NCBI GenBank assembly: GCA_910585545.1
Contig: CAJUFN010000022.1
Location: 1 to 35,136 of the forward strand
DNA: 35,136 nt
Source of the DNA: an uncultured Lachnospiraceae bacterium
Lineage (GTDB): Bacteria > Bacillota > Clostridia > Lachnospirales > Lachnospiraceae
Reading direction: 5' to 3'
Part shown: piece after piece, positions 1-8,341 of the stretch
Layout of the letters: every line of letters starts with the position of its first letter
Numbering within the stretch: the first letter of the stretch is position 1
Program-made: the position numbers and the translations under genes
Notes under the pieces: model-generated
What the model was told of the DNA's origin: nothing
Databases searched by the model: none
What the model saw: only the letters and a program-made list of their open reading frames with translations

Positions 1-119
1 TCTTGCTTTATTGGCTCTTCTTGCCCGGCACCTGGGCAGATTCTCGCTTTATTGGCTTCTCTCGCCCGGCGCCTGGGCGGATTCTTGCTTTATTGGCTTC
101 TCTCGCCCAGCGCCCGGAG
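1..119. repeat. End of a 41-bp tandem palindromic repeat array (copy 1, cut by window edge)
   Basis: Three units are visible, with GC-rich 15-bp palindromes at 23-37, 64-78 and 105-119, spaced exactly 41 bp. The core is GCCCGGCRCCTGGGC. The last unit is degenerate on its right side (ends CGGAG). Between cores runs a T-rich spacer resembling TCTTGCTTTATTGGCTTCT. The array starts before the window. It is the same family and orientation as the array at 8597-9064 and is followed by the same three-hairpin module. I see no coding function: 41 is not a multiple of 3, so any open frame shifts from unit to unit. Confidence 0.9.
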
Positions 120-120
120 T

Positions 121-264
121 AACTCTTCTTTAGAACTCAAAATGTGCTTCGCACATTTTGGCGCCTGCGGCGGTCGCATACGACAACTTCATTGTACGCC
201 GCAGTGCGCATCCCGCGGAGCGTTTTATGATATAGGAAAGTACAAACTTTCCTATATCATAAAA
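121..264. repeat. Three-hairpin terminal module of composite repeat, copy 1
   Basis: This 144-bp block matches 9067-9210 at 140 of 144 positions by direct comparison. It contains three perfect or near-perfect inverted repeats. The first is 139-147/151-159 (AAAATGTGC, TTC loop). The second is 161-172/197-209 (GCGCCTGCGGCG against its complement with one bulged T), enclosing a small GTCG-CATA-CGAC hairpin at 173-184. The third is 223-241/246-264 (TTTTATGATATAGGAAAGT, 19 bp, ACAA loop). It ends five bases from the fic stop codon, so on the minus strand it is the fic 3' flank and could serve as its transcript end, though no separate U-tract is seen. Confidence 0.92.
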
Positions 265-268
265 ATAT

Positions 269-1318
269 TTATTTGTCTGTTCTTGTATAAAATGTAGCCT
301 TTCCCCTTCCATGTCGCTCGATAAAATCTTCTTCAGTCAGCTTCTTCAATGCATTTTCTACGGATGCCTTTCCGATTGAAGGAACCAACTCCATGATTTG
401 GCTCTTTGTGAATTTCCCGATTTTTTCTAATACAGCATTTCGTACCTGTTCTACGGAAGGAAGTTTCTCATCGACATAGCTTACTCTATTTTCAAAATCT
501 CTATACGCTGCCAGAATAATACCAAGAATATACTTAACAAACGGTGTTGGATCGTTATTGCCATCATGCCAGCCAATCCCGCTTTCCCCAAGCACCTCAT
601 AATACTTGGCTTTTGTTTTTTCTATCTTATTCTCAATACTGATGTATCTGCTGACCACATATCCACAGCGATACAGCAATAAGGTTGTCAGCAGCCGTGA
701 CATACGCCCATTTCCGTCATTGAACGGATGAATACATAAAAAATCATTAATAAATATCGGAATCAACACGAGCGGATCAATCACCCAGGAATCAATCACT
801 TGGTTAAAGCTTTCGCAAATTGCTTCTATTGCTTCCGGGGTTTCATACGGATCCATCGGCGTAAAGCGAACAATCTGAGTTCCATCCGCTCTGGTTTCCG
901 CGATTACATTCTGTGTATTTTTATATCTTCCACCAATAGACTTTTCTGAGTATTTATATAAGTCTCTGTGTAATTGCAAAATATAAGAGGAACGAATTGG
1001 TATATACTCATAGCTTTCATGAATAGTATTCAGCACATCACGGTATCCCATAATTTCTTCCTCATCTCTGTTTCTAGGAGTAGTTTTTTCCATACACAAT
1101 TGCTGCACTCTCGTGCTTGTTGTCACAATCCCCTCAATTTTATTGGATGCCTCTGTACTTTGAATCTTGGCAATTTCAACTAATTTATCTAATACAGCTG
1201 GCTTTTGTTTCAAATATAATTCCTGGCGTCCCTTATATTCATGTATCTGTGCTACTAAACCAAGAATCTCTGAATCCCAGTGGTAATTCTTTAATGCACT
1301 ATAATCAAATACTCTCAT
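269..1318 (-). CDS. fic: Fic family protein (putative AMPylase) with C-terminal winged helix
   Basis: The 349-aa protein has the Fic core HPFNDGNGRMSR at residues 197-208, matching HPFx(D/E)GNGRxxR, so the catalytic His and the phosphate-binding loop are intact. An N-terminal S-x-x-x-E-G motif (Ser58 to Gly63, SNKIEG) fits the inhibitory helix of class II Fic enzymes, which restrains NMP transfer in cis. Residues about 285-349 look like a winged helix-turn-helix, a common tail in DUF4172/Fic-wHTH proteins. The ATG at 1318 is chosen because GGGAGG lies 8 bases upstream; an in-frame ATG at 1333 overlaps that site and is unlikely. The promoter carries repeated TTAGGCG boxes, suggesting autoregulation by the wHTH. 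The target protein cannot be told from sequence. Confidence 0.93.
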   Translation of the reverse strand: MRVFDYSALKNYHWDSEILGLVAQIHEYKGRQELYLKQKPAVLDKLVEIAKIQSTEASNKIEGIVTTSTRVQQLCMEKTTPRNRDEEEIMGYRDVLNTIHESYEYIPIRSSYILQLHRDLYKYSEKSIGGRYKNTQNVIAETRADGTQIVRFTPMDPYETPEAIEAICESFNQVIDSWVIDPLVLIPIFINDFLCIHPFNDGNGRMSRLLTTLLLYRCGYVVSRYISIENKIEKTKAKYYEVLGESGIGWHDGNNDPTPFVKYILGIILAAYRDFENRVSYVDEKLPSVEQVRNAVLEKIGKFTKSQIMELVPSIGKASVENALKKLTEEDFIERHGRGKATFYTRTDK

Positions 1319-1336
1319 TCGCCTACCTCCCATCTA

Positions 1337-1374
1337 TTTCGCCTAATTATACTCTCTTTTTAGGCGAAAATCAA
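1337..1374 (-). promoter_or_regulatory. fic promoter with inverted-repeat operator
   Basis: On the minus strand a -35 TTGATT (1369-1374) and a consensus -10 TATAAT (1346-1351) are separated by 17 bp. A perfect 10-bp inverted repeat, TTTCGCCTAA (1337-1346) and TTAGGCGAAA (1360-1369), overlaps the -10 box and the spacer. A bound factor would block RNA polymerase. Further TTAGGCG boxes lie upstream at 1413-1419 and 1433-1439, with a degenerate TTAGGTG/CTCCTAA pair at 1379-1385 and 1394-1400. Confidence 0.8.
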
Positions 1375-1451
1375 TTGATTAGGTGTGTTTTTCTCCTAAT
1401 CCCAGTATTATTTTAGGCGATTCCACAATATTTTAGGCGTATACTACATAT

Positions 1452-2549
1452 TTACAATTCTCTTTCACACAAATCCAGTGCTGCTTCTATCACTTTATCC
1501 ATATCATAATATTTATAATCTCCCAATCTGCCTCCAAAGATTACATTTTTTTCCTTCGCTGCCAGCTCTCTATACCGTGCAAACAACGTATTATTCTTCT
1601 CATCATTAACCGGATAATATGGTTCCATCCCCACTTTCCATTCAGAAGAATACTCTCTGGAAATGACAGTTTTCTCCTGTTTGCCAAACTCGAAGTGTTT
1701 GTGTTCGATGATACGGGTATATGGTACTTCCCGCTCCGTGTAATTTACAACCGCATTTCCCTGATAATTATCTGTATCCAACACTTCCGTTTCAAAATAT
1801 ACCGAGCGATATTCCAACGCTCCAAGCTTGTATCCAAAATACTCATCAATCATACCAGTAAACACTGTTTTTTCCGCGATATCCGGATTTTCTTTGATAA
1901 ATGAAAAATAATCCGTGTTCAGTTTTACTTCAATGCCCTCCAGCATCTGCTCTGCCAGTCTGGTATATCCGCCGATTGGAATCCCCTGATACTGATCGTT
2001 AAAATAATTATTGTCATAAGTAAATCGTACCGGCAGCCGTTGGATGATAAAAGGCGGTAACTCTTTGCAGTCTCTACCCCACTGTTTTTCCGTATATCCT
2101 TTGACCAATTTTTCAAACACGTCTCTCCCTACCAAAGATATTCCTTGTTCTTCTAAGTTCTTGGGTCTGGTAATGCCACTCTCCGTAACCTGCTGCGCAA
2201 TCTTTTCTTTCGCTTCTTTTGGTGTGCGAATTCCCCACATCTTGCTAAATGTATTCATATTAAAAGGCAGATTGTATAGCTCATCTTTATAGACTGCTAT
2301 AGGCGAATTGATATAGTTATTAAATTCTGCAAACTGATTCACATACTCCCAGACTTTTTTATTGGATGTGTGAAAAATATGAGCGCCATATTGGTGTACT
2401 TGAATCCCATCTATCTCTTTACAATAAATATTTCCTGCGATATGTCCCCTTTTATCAATTACAAGGCATCTCTTTCCTTTTTTTGCTGCCTCGTAAGCAA
2501 ACACTGCTCCATAAAGCCCCGCTCCTATTACCAGATAATCATATTTCAT
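1452..2549 (-). CDS. glf: UDP-galactopyranose mutase
   Basis: This 365-aa flavoenzyme converts UDP-galactopyranose to UDP-galactofuranose, the donor for galactofuranose-containing surface glycans. The N-terminus has a dinucleotide-binding fold (YLVIGAGLYGAVFAYEAAKK, then CLVIDKR about 25 residues on). The body has family landmarks such as HQYGAHIFHTSNKKVWEYVN, KGYTEKQWGRDCKEL and FGGRLGDYKYYDMD near the C-terminus. Length is typical of bacterial Glf. The ATG at 2549 has GGGAGAA upstream; an earlier in-frame start at 2609 would add a basic leader absent from the family and would remove the promoter seen at 2587-2615. It lies between an LCP ligase gene and fic, so a role in a wall-linked glycopolymer is a reasonable inference. 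Confidence 0.95.
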   Translation of the reverse strand: MKYDYLVIGAGLYGAVFAYEAAKKGKRCLVIDKRGHIAGNIYCKEIDGIQVHQYGAHIFHTSNKKVWEYVNQFAEFNNYINSPIAVYKDELYNLPFNMNTFSKMWGIRTPKEAKEKIAQQVTESGITRPKNLEEQGISLVGRDVFEKLVKGYTEKQWGRDCKELPPFIIQRLPVRFTYDNNYFNDQYQGIPIGGYTRLAEQMLEGIEVKLNTDYFSFIKENPDIAEKTVFTGMIDEYFGYKLGALEYRSVYFETEVLDTDNYQGNAVVNYTEREVPYTRIIEHKHFEFGKQEKTVISREYSSEWKVGMEPYYPVNDEKNNTLFARYRELAAKEKNVIFGGRLGDYKYYDMDKVIEAALDLCEREL

Positions 2550-2586
2550 ACTGCACTTCTCCCTGCATATTTGTCTTTTGTCTTCT

Positions 2587-2615
2587 ATCATACCCTTTGT
2601 CCTCTCCAATGTAAA
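2587..2615 (-). promoter_or_regulatory. Putative glf promoter
   Basis: On the minus strand TTTACA (2610-2615) and TATGAT (2587-2592) are separated by 17 bp, about 40 bp before the chosen glf start. Both boxes are one or two changes from sigma-A consensus. It sits just after the LCP stop codon. Confidence 0.55.
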
Positions 2616-2660
2616 GGAACCATCAAAAATATCTATGCAGGTCTGCTTTTGTATTCTTTG

Positions 2661-3791
2661 CTATTCCTCATAGTTTTCTTCTTTCTTCCTCACGTTCTCA
2701 ATCAGCTGCTGCGCCATCGCAATAGATTCTTCACTCAATTGAATCACATCCAACTCTTGCCCTGGCATGGAATAAGTCTGTGCTTGCATATTCGTTCCTT
2801 CCGTCGTATAGGAAATAATCTCCCACTGAGCATGATCAGATAATTGCATCCTCACAAGCGCCGCGATCTGCGCATTGGGCATATTCGTCTCAAAACTTCC
2901 AGCCAATGCATCCATGACCGAACCGTAATTCGCAAGCATCGAAGAAGACGCGCATTTTTTTACAACTGCTTTAATGACCTCCATCTGGTTCTTCGCCCTT
3001 TGATAATCACCTTCCGGAAAACTATAGCGTTCTCTTGCAAATGCAAGCGCTTCGATTCCGTTAAGCTTATTATATCCCTTTTTGTAATCTTTGAGTGTTC
3101 CGACGCTAAAATCATAATCAGAATGCACTTCAATACCTCCAAGCGCATCCACTACTTCTATAAATCCGGTAAAATTAATTTTTACATAATAATCAATCCC
3201 CACATCATACAGGCGTTCCAATGCATCCATGGATGCCTCCACTCCATAAATCCCTGCATGCGTCAGTTTATCTTTCGCTCCCTGCGTCGCCAAATATTCT
3301 ACATACGCATCCCGGGGCGTGGATAGAAGTAATACTTTTTTTGTCTCCGTATTGACTATCGCCAAAATATTTACATCACTCCTAGAGCGTTTGCCTACAT
3401 TTCCATAGGTATCAATTCCGCTTAAATACATGACAAAGGAATCCGGAATATTCTTTGGAACCGTAGTTGGCGTATCCTCTACCGTCACCTCATCCATCAT
3501 ACTCAGCATTTTGCCGGACGCATTTACTCCGAATACACATCCTGCCGCTAACACGATGGTCAATGCACTTGCCAACACAGACGTGACCCTATTGCCGTGC
3601 ATTACAAATACTATGACTGCTGCCGCCAGCAAAAATATACCTATCCCTGCAAGATATTTTACCGGTAATATCATAAGCTTTATACTAAAAACAAAAAAAC
3701 TGACTCCCGCTGCCACATAGATAGCAAGCAATATATAGCCCAGCCACTGATACCATTTTATTTCTTCCAATCGCCTCATTGTTCTACCCAT
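2661..3791 (-). CDS. LytR-CpsA-Psr (LCP) family glycopolymer ligase
   Basis: The 376-aa membrane protein has three hydrophobic segments at about residues 12-36, 40-62 and 70-90, then an extracellular LCP domain at about 115-340. The core signature is visible: SGIDTYGNVGKRSRSD, NILAIVN, LLLSTPRDAYVE, THAGIYG, GFIEVVDALGGI and ALAFARER, including the Arg and Asp residues that hold the polyprenyl pyrophosphate. LCP enzymes transfer lipid-linked glycopolymers such as teichoic acid or capsule to peptidoglycan. Adjacent glf hints that the polymer may contain galactofuranose. Start at 3791: GGGGGA lies 6 bases upstream, but this Shine-Dalgarno is inside a 13-bp hairpin (see 3798-3827). The three-helix N-terminus is longer than the single helix of classical LytR. 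Confidence 0.93.
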   Translation of the reverse strand: MGRTMRRLEEIKWYQWLGYILLAIYVAAGVSFFVFSIKLMILPVKYLAGIGIFLLAAAVIVFVMHGNRVTSVLASALTIVLAAGCVFGVNASGKMLSMMDEVTVEDTPTTVPKNIPDSFVMYLSGIDTYGNVGKRSRSDVNILAIVNTETKKVLLLSTPRDAYVEYLATQGAKDKLTHAGIYGVEASMDALERLYDVGIDYYVKINFTGFIEVVDALGGIEVHSDYDFSVGTLKDYKKGYNKLNGIEALAFARERYSFPEGDYQRAKNQMEVIKAVVKKCASSSMLANYGSVMDALAGSFETNMPNAQIAALVRMQLSDHAQWEIISYTTEGTNMQAQTYSMPGQELDVIQLSEESIAMAQQLIENVRKKEENYEE

Positions 3792-3797
3792 AAAAAT

Positions 3798-3827
3798 CCC
3801 CCATAAATGTTTCTACATTTATGAGGG
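3798..3827 (-). promoter_or_regulatory. Leader hairpin occluding the LCP Shine-Dalgarno, or terminator
   Basis: On the minus strand CCCTCATAAATGT pairs with ACATTTATGGGGG over 13 bp (one U-G wobble) around an AGAA tetraloop. The GGGGG of the 3' arm is the ribosome binding site of the LCP gene, six bases from its ATG, and the arm is followed by ATTTTT. It may sequester the start site, act as an intrinsic terminator of the upstream gene, or both. Function is inference; the pairing is read directly. Confidence 0.75.
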
Positions 3828-3871
3828 TCTCCACATTATTCCTATTATATTCACAATAATTTCCAACTCTG

Positions 3872-4267
3872 CTAACTTCGCTTTATAAACTTCGCCTGAC
3901 ACTTCGGGCAAGTAATCTCTATTTTCCCTTTTCCTCGTGGAATTCGGATCTTTTGTCTGCACACCGGACACTTATAAATATGGTGCGTCTTTCTCTGCGC
4001 CGTTGTGCTCTTAAATCTTCCAAAACGTTCCCGAAGCTTCGCCATCGTCTGCAGATATTTTTGATTCTCCTGATAACGCTTCGCATGATTCTTTGAAAAC
4101 ACACGGAAATATGCATAAATAAATGCCGCAAGCGAAACCAGATAAAGTATGTTTGACCGCACGAATGTTGAAACCACCATCAATCCAATCGCCGCAAAGG
4201 ACAGTGTCCTTGAAAACTGATCCAGACCATATCTGCCATACATAAAACGTACAAATTTCTCTCTCAT
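3872..4267 (-). CDS. Small two-helix membrane protein with C-terminal zinc ribbon
   Basis: I do not recognise a named family. The 131-aa protein has two closely spaced hydrophobic helices (about residues 22-55), a basic cytoplasmic linker rich in Lys, Arg and Gln, and a C-terminal CPxC-CPxC zinc ribbon (YKCPVCRQKIRIPRGKGK, then EITCPKCQAKFIKRS). Similar zinc-ribbon membrane proteins are common and mostly uncharacterised in Clostridia. The ATG at 4267 is preferred, with AAGGTGG about 9 bases upstream; a GTG at 4279 lies inside that ribosome site. It has its own promoter at 4294-4321 and precedes the LCP gene, so a membrane or envelope role is only suggested. Confidence 0.75.
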   Translation of the reverse strand: MREKFVRFMYGRYGLDQFSRTLSFAAIGLMVVSTFVRSNILYLVSLAAFIYAYFRVFSKNHAKRYQENQKYLQTMAKLRERFGRFKSTTAQRKTHHIYKCPVCRQKIRIPRGKGKIEITCPKCQAKFIKRS

Positions 4268-4293
4268 ACTCGATACCACCTTTTCTATATGGT

Positions 4294-4321
4294 ATTATAT
4301 AACTTTTTTATGCAAAGGCAA
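4294..4321 (-). promoter_or_regulatory. Putative promoter of the zinc-ribbon membrane protein
   Basis: On the minus strand TTGCCT (4316-4321) and consensus TATAAT (4294-4299) are separated by 16 bp. The -10 box lies about 27 bp from the chosen start codon, leaving room for a short leader with AAGGTGG. Confidence 0.6.
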
Positions 4322-4373
4322 TGAATATAATACGAATTTTATATAAAAATTTTCTAAATACAAACTCATTCAT

Positions 4374-5045
4374 CTAAACATAGCTGCTCTCTTTCTGAGC
4401 GCAAATCCATTTGGCATAAGCAGCTATTGTATAAGCATCCTCAATCAGTCCTTCTTCTATCATTTCCCGAAATTGCTTTTCACTCACCCAGGAAAATCCC
4501 AAGATCCCTTCTTCTTTTCCAGGTAAAATGTTTGCTAAAGATGCAATTCTGGCAAGAAAAATCTGTACTTTTCCACTACACAGTCCACTGTCTGCCCGTA
4601 TATCTCCAAGAAAAGTCACCGTACACTCCTCTTTTGCTAGACCTAACTCTTCCGATAATTCTTTCAAAATATTTTCTTGCGGCGTTAATTTTGCTCTCTC
4701 GGAAAAACCTCTTGGGAATTCAAACATCTGCGTCCGCGGTCCATGCCGGAAAATAGTAAGTAATCCAAGATTTCCATTACAATATGGAATCGCTACGGCA
4801 CCATTGCTTTGCGGATTACAATATGCAACGCGCGCATAACTAAATAATCCATTTTGATCTCGGCAAAGATCTGCTAATACAAGATAATACGGTGAATTGT
4901 CGTATACAATCCCCATACTCTTTCCGGTCTCTTTTGCAAAATTTCTCATCTGTGTTTCATCGAGAATAAGTTCCATCTCCGGTGAGTTTGTAAATAAATC
5001 GGGACGCTGTGAAACAAGCTGAAAATATGCTTTTATGGTATCCAT
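4374..5045 (-). CDS. NUDIX hydrolase
   Basis: The 223-aa protein carries a variant Nudix box. Gly113 begins it and KELSEELGL (128-136) is the REUxEExGU part, with Lys in place of Arg. The loop between Gly and this helix is one residue longer than canonical. The acidic metal-binding Glu residues (129, 132, 133) are kept, so pyrophosphohydrolase activity on a nucleoside diphosphate-X substrate is plausible; EFPRGF before the box resembles ADP-ribose pyrophosphatases. About 90 residues precede the Nudix fold and are unassigned. The start is set by AAAAGGAGG just upstream of 5045. It lies 13 bp after the stop of the 797-aa gene, so the two are almost certainly co-transcribed. The substrate is unknown. 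Confidence 0.87.
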   Translation of the reverse strand: MDTIKAYFQLVSQRPDLFTNSPEMELILDETQMRNFAKETGKSMGIVYDNSPYYLVLADLCRDQNGLFSYARVAYCNPQSNGAVAIPYCNGNLGLLTIFRHGPRTQMFEFPRGFSERAKLTPQENILKELSEELGLAKEECTVTFLGDIRADSGLCSGKVQIFLARIASLANILPGKEEGILGFSWVSEKQFREMIEEGLIEDAYTIAAYAKWICAQKESSYV

Positions 5046-5058
5046 ATATGTCCTCCTT

Positions 5059-7452
5059 TTAATTAGTATATACGTCAGATGTAATCTTTTTTGCATTTGG
5101 CAATTCTACCGTCGAAACTTTATAAGGAATTCCATCCGAAGTTTTTGCTTCTTGTTCAAGCAGTATAGGAATTTCCAGTATATCCGGTCTATAACCATCA
5201 AGACCTGTTTCCCTCTCCAAAACGTCACATCTCTTTGAAGCCGGAATATTTTGATCCGCAAATACTCTCCGGGAAATGCTGACTAACTCCACTATTTTTC
5301 CCCAATCGATCTTCGGTGATATTGTATAATCTGGCGCTATATACTGCTCAAAGAAATAATCTACGGCAGTTATTTCTTCCTTCATCTGGTCTCGAAATGA
5401 ATCATTTCCTTTGTGATGCAGACATAACTCATCTATTGTTTCTCCCGCATATACAGTATCACAACTGCGGAAACCATTGGAGATAATATAACAGCGATGT
5501 ACGATGCTGCGAAACAGTTCAATGGCTTCCCGGCTAATATTTGAACTGGTATGCTCAAGATTTAAAAAACGGTCATACTCACTTCTATTTTGACATCCCA
5601 GTTCCCTTGCGGATTCCATAAGCTTTCGAAACTCTTGAAGATGCCTCGGTCTCCCACTAATATGACATGTTTGTTCATCTTCTTCCAGTTCCTCTATCCG
5701 CCTATCCAATACTTCATTCAACGATGCAGCCCCGTGCGTCGTTAATGTCCTCGAAGGAATCCTGTATTTCTTATTTTGATGATAGCGAAAAAGTGTTTTG
5801 TCATGGAAAAGTTCAAATGCCACCCTATAGCTGTCGTAGATTTCCTCTAACTCGATTCTGCTTGTTTCATCTAATCTGCCTTTAAAATCCATAAAGCGAA
5901 GATTCTTTTCCAAAGCCTCAGAAAGAATCGCCCGATTTCGTTCACCGTTCACCCCGCGTAAACCCGCAAGACTACTGAAGACAAAGTCCGTATTTTTAAG
6001 ATTGCGTAATAAATATTCTCTTGGCGTTGCCAGCGTTCCGTCCCCATAAGAGAACGTAGAACAGGAAATCACCCCTTGTTTACAAAGCGTTCTAAAACTG
6101 TTCTTTTGAATCAGCCGCAGCATATTCGAATTGTCAATAATTTGCGGCGGTTGAAGAAGAATCGTTTTTCCACTTGCCGCCAATTGAAACAAAGACAGCT
6201 CCATTTGTTCCATATCCTCCGGATTTTTCCCCGTTACGCTGTCAAATGACGCACTAAATACCGGTTCGAATAAAAATTCACAATTTTCCCTACAAGCCAT
6301 CCATTGGAATGGCGAAAGGATAACTTTTCTGTCCCCTTCCTCCTTCAAATCCTTATATGGTATGTTCCTTCCATTCAACTCTTCTTCTGCACGACATATT
6401 TCTGCATACAAATCTCCGGAAATAACCGGAAGATTAAGTACGGCCGCAACCAGACACTCGTCATAATTCCTGGCAAGTACGATTTCTTTCGCCTTTTCTA
6501 AATCAAATTCAGCTTTATCCCAATCAACAAAATTCTGATCTTTCCGATATCTGCGAATACATATCTTTGCTCGTCGAAACAACGCTTGTGCATAAAACAG
6601 AGGCAGCGCTTCATTACTTCCAACACACACCGTGTAACATAATGCTTTTTGAGATTGTTGACGCGGAATCGCAAAGCAAAGCTCTTTCATTTTATCTGTT
6701 TTATATGTTTGCTCCAGAAAGCCAATCAAAGCGTCCTGCTTTTCAAGCGCATCTTTCAGGTTCTCATCCGGTACGGTTTCTATCTCTATACAAGCTTTTC
6801 TCCAAAGTTGATTAAAATCTGTTACAAGCAACTGAGCGTCCGGAAACATATCATTTTCCCCTCTGGTCAAATATCCTTCAATAATAGAACGAAGTTGAAC
6901 AATAGTCTCTTGCAGCTCCTGCACCTCTTTGGATAAATTTATGTAATTCTTCTTCCCTTCATTCACTTGCTTTTGAAGATTCTTTATCGCTTCAAGAAGA
7001 TCATGAAGAATCCCATCTCCATCTCTTCTAATCTCAATAAAACACTCAGCCACCTTCCAGAGTATGCTTTTTACTTCTCCCTCGTAATCTCTGTCGACGG
7101 CAGGGAACTGCATATATTTTTCGACAAGATACCTCTGTAAATTCATCAGATTATTTGGATTATAATATTCTATCGGAATATAGAGCTCTTCTGTAAAAAT
7201 GTCTTTAATCTGTTGCTCAACACAAGGCTGGTATTCCTCTGGAATACGTTGAAGCTCTTTCTTTAATAATTGCTCGAATTTTGTTTGCGGTGATGATTTT
7301 TTCTCTCCCCAATACTTTATTATAGTATTAATCCCTTCGTTCCTAGCTTCCTTGCAAATGGTTTCTTTGAAAACTTCAGACGAATTCATCAATGCTTTTA
7401 GTAATATTTTCACACAATTCAAAGCTATTTTTTCCACTATTATGTTTGTCAT
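5059..7452 (-). CDS. Large protein of unknown function (797 aa), partner of the NUDIX gene
   Basis: I do not recognise this protein. It has no signal peptide, no membrane helix, and no clear Walker A, HExxH or nuclease motif. An alpha-helical N-terminus (1-150, with IIKYWGEKK near 45) leads to a Lys/Glu-rich coiled coil at about 155-200. A helical region with TPR-like spacing follows (about 280-340, FYAQALFRRAKICIRRYR). The mixed alpha/beta middle (350-560) has a strand run KTILLQPPQIIDN and the motif SCSTFSYGDGTLATPREYLL. The C-terminus (560-797) is helical. Size and architecture (helical N-terminus, coiled coil, unknown effector-like middle) recall accessory-locus proteins such as defence effectors, but no homology is claimed. 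GGAGG lies 11 bases before the ATG. The codon bias is AT-rich compared with the housekeeping genes. Confidence 0.8.
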   Translation of the reverse strand: MTNIIVEKIALNCVKILLKALMNSSEVFKETICKEARNEGINTIIKYWGEKKSSPQTKFEQLLKKELQRIPEEYQPCVEQQIKDIFTEELYIPIEYYNPNNLMNLQRYLVEKYMQFPAVDRDYEGEVKSILWKVAECFIEIRRDGDGILHDLLEAIKNLQKQVNEGKKNYINLSKEVQELQETIVQLRSIIEGYLTRGENDMFPDAQLLVTDFNQLWRKACIEIETVPDENLKDALEKQDALIGFLEQTYKTDKMKELCFAIPRQQSQKALCYTVCVGSNEALPLFYAQALFRRAKICIRRYRKDQNFVDWDKAEFDLEKAKEIVLARNYDECLVAAVLNLPVISGDLYAEICRAEEELNGRNIPYKDLKEEGDRKVILSPFQWMACRENCEFLFEPVFSASFDSVTGKNPEDMEQMELSLFQLAASGKTILLQPPQIIDNSNMLRLIQKNSFRTLCKQGVISCSTFSYGDGTLATPREYLLRNLKNTDFVFSSLAGLRGVNGERNRAILSEALEKNLRFMDFKGRLDETSRIELEEIYDSYRVAFELFHDKTLFRYHQNKKYRIPSRTLTTHGAASLNEVLDRRIEELEEDEQTCHISGRPRHLQEFRKLMESARELGCQNRSEYDRFLNLEHTSSNISREAIELFRSIVHRCYIISNGFRSCDTVYAGETIDELCLHHKGNDSFRDQMKEEITAVDYFFEQYIAPDYTISPKIDWGKIVELVSISRRVFADQNIPASKRCDVLERETGLDGYRPDILEIPILLEQEAKTSDGIPYKVSTVELPNAKKITSDVYTN

Positions 7453-7537
7453 ATGATATTCGAACCTCCAATTTCACCAGAACTTTGTGCATAGCCACAG
7501 AAAAATATGCCCAAACGCAAGACACATATTCTTCCCC

Positions 7538-8341
7538 TTACAGATTCAGAATTTGTTGTTTCTTCGCCTCAAATTCCTCCTCGGTAATAAGTCCGTAATC
7601 AAACAATTCCTTGAATTTCAATATTGCCTCTGCTGCCGATATCTGCATCGCATGCGATATATCCTTAGCTTTGTTTTTCGTTTCATTTTCATGTAACACA
7701 ATCTTCAAAAATCCTGCCGCATCATGCACTTGTTCCAACAACTGACTATGGTATTTAACATTTTCATAATGTTCTGCATAATTCGCCAGAAACGATACTT
7801 TCTCTGTTCCTTGTATGACAAATTGAATTCCCAAACGTAAAAAATGTTCTGAATAACTTGTATAAGTAACATCTCTTCCTTTTTTATCTTCCTTAGTCGT
7901 AGAATCCGATTTTTTCTCTCTTACATCTACTATTTCAAAATCAATAATATCCTCGTATCTCATTACCGGATAGCCTTCGGCTCTCCAAAGTTTATGTACC
8001 TTATCAAACGAAATTTTCCCAAACCTGTCAGTAGCACGATACTCTGGATATGACTTCATTTGCATGATATCTCTTTTGACTTCATTAATTGTCTTTTCTG
8101 ATAATTTTTCTTTCACCAAAAGACTGCATTGTTTTACACAATCTATACACAATGCAAACCCTTCTGAAATCTCATTCCCTCCGAATAATCCTAATTTTCC
8201 CCCACAATTGGCACAATATTCTTTCGGTTTCTGCATAGCCTCTGGTGAAACATTTATATTTCTTTCCTGCCATCTGGCAATATCCTCCACAATCTCCTGT
8301 GAATCCAGCTCTTTCCAATGATGTTTTGTCTGCCGCTGCAT
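7538..8341 (-). CDS. Zinc-ribbon/SHOCT protein, main frame (probably 5'-frameshifted)
   Basis: This 267-codon frame encodes a four-Cys zinc ribbon (YCANCGGKLGLFGG, then FALCIDCVKQC, about residues 43-70). A PH-like beta-rich middle follows (EDIIDFEIVDVREK, LRLGIQFVIQG). It ends in a SHOCT helix hairpin (KFKELFDYGLITEEEFEAKK), a short C-terminal module known from many bacterial proteins and usually of unknown role. Its first ATG has no ribosome site, and a TGA lies one codon upstream. The overlapping frame at 8254-8433 supplies a second zinc ribbon and an excellent ribosome site, so the intact protein probably began at 8433 and lost one base. It is first of three genes, followed by the 797-aa protein and NUDIX. 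Confidence 0.8.
   Translation of the reverse strand: MQRQTKHHWKELDSQEIVEDIARWQERNINVSPEAMQKPKEYCANCGGKLGLFGGNEISEGFALCIDCVKQCSLLVKEKLSEKTINEVKRDIMQMKSYPEYRATDRFGKISFDKVHKLWRAEGYPVMRYEDIIDFEIVDVREKKSDSTTKEDKKGRDVTYTSYSEHFLRLGIQFVIQGTEKVSFLANYAEHYENVKYHSQLLEQVHDAAGFLKIVLHENETKNKAKDISHAMQISAAEAILKFKELFDYGLITEEEFEAKKQQILNL

Noticed and set aside
130..312. Minus-strand 60-codon frame over the three-hairpin module near fic
   Set aside because: It is made of the inverted repeats, overlaps the fic 3' end and has no ribosome site. Such peptides may be annotated wherever the repeat occurs.
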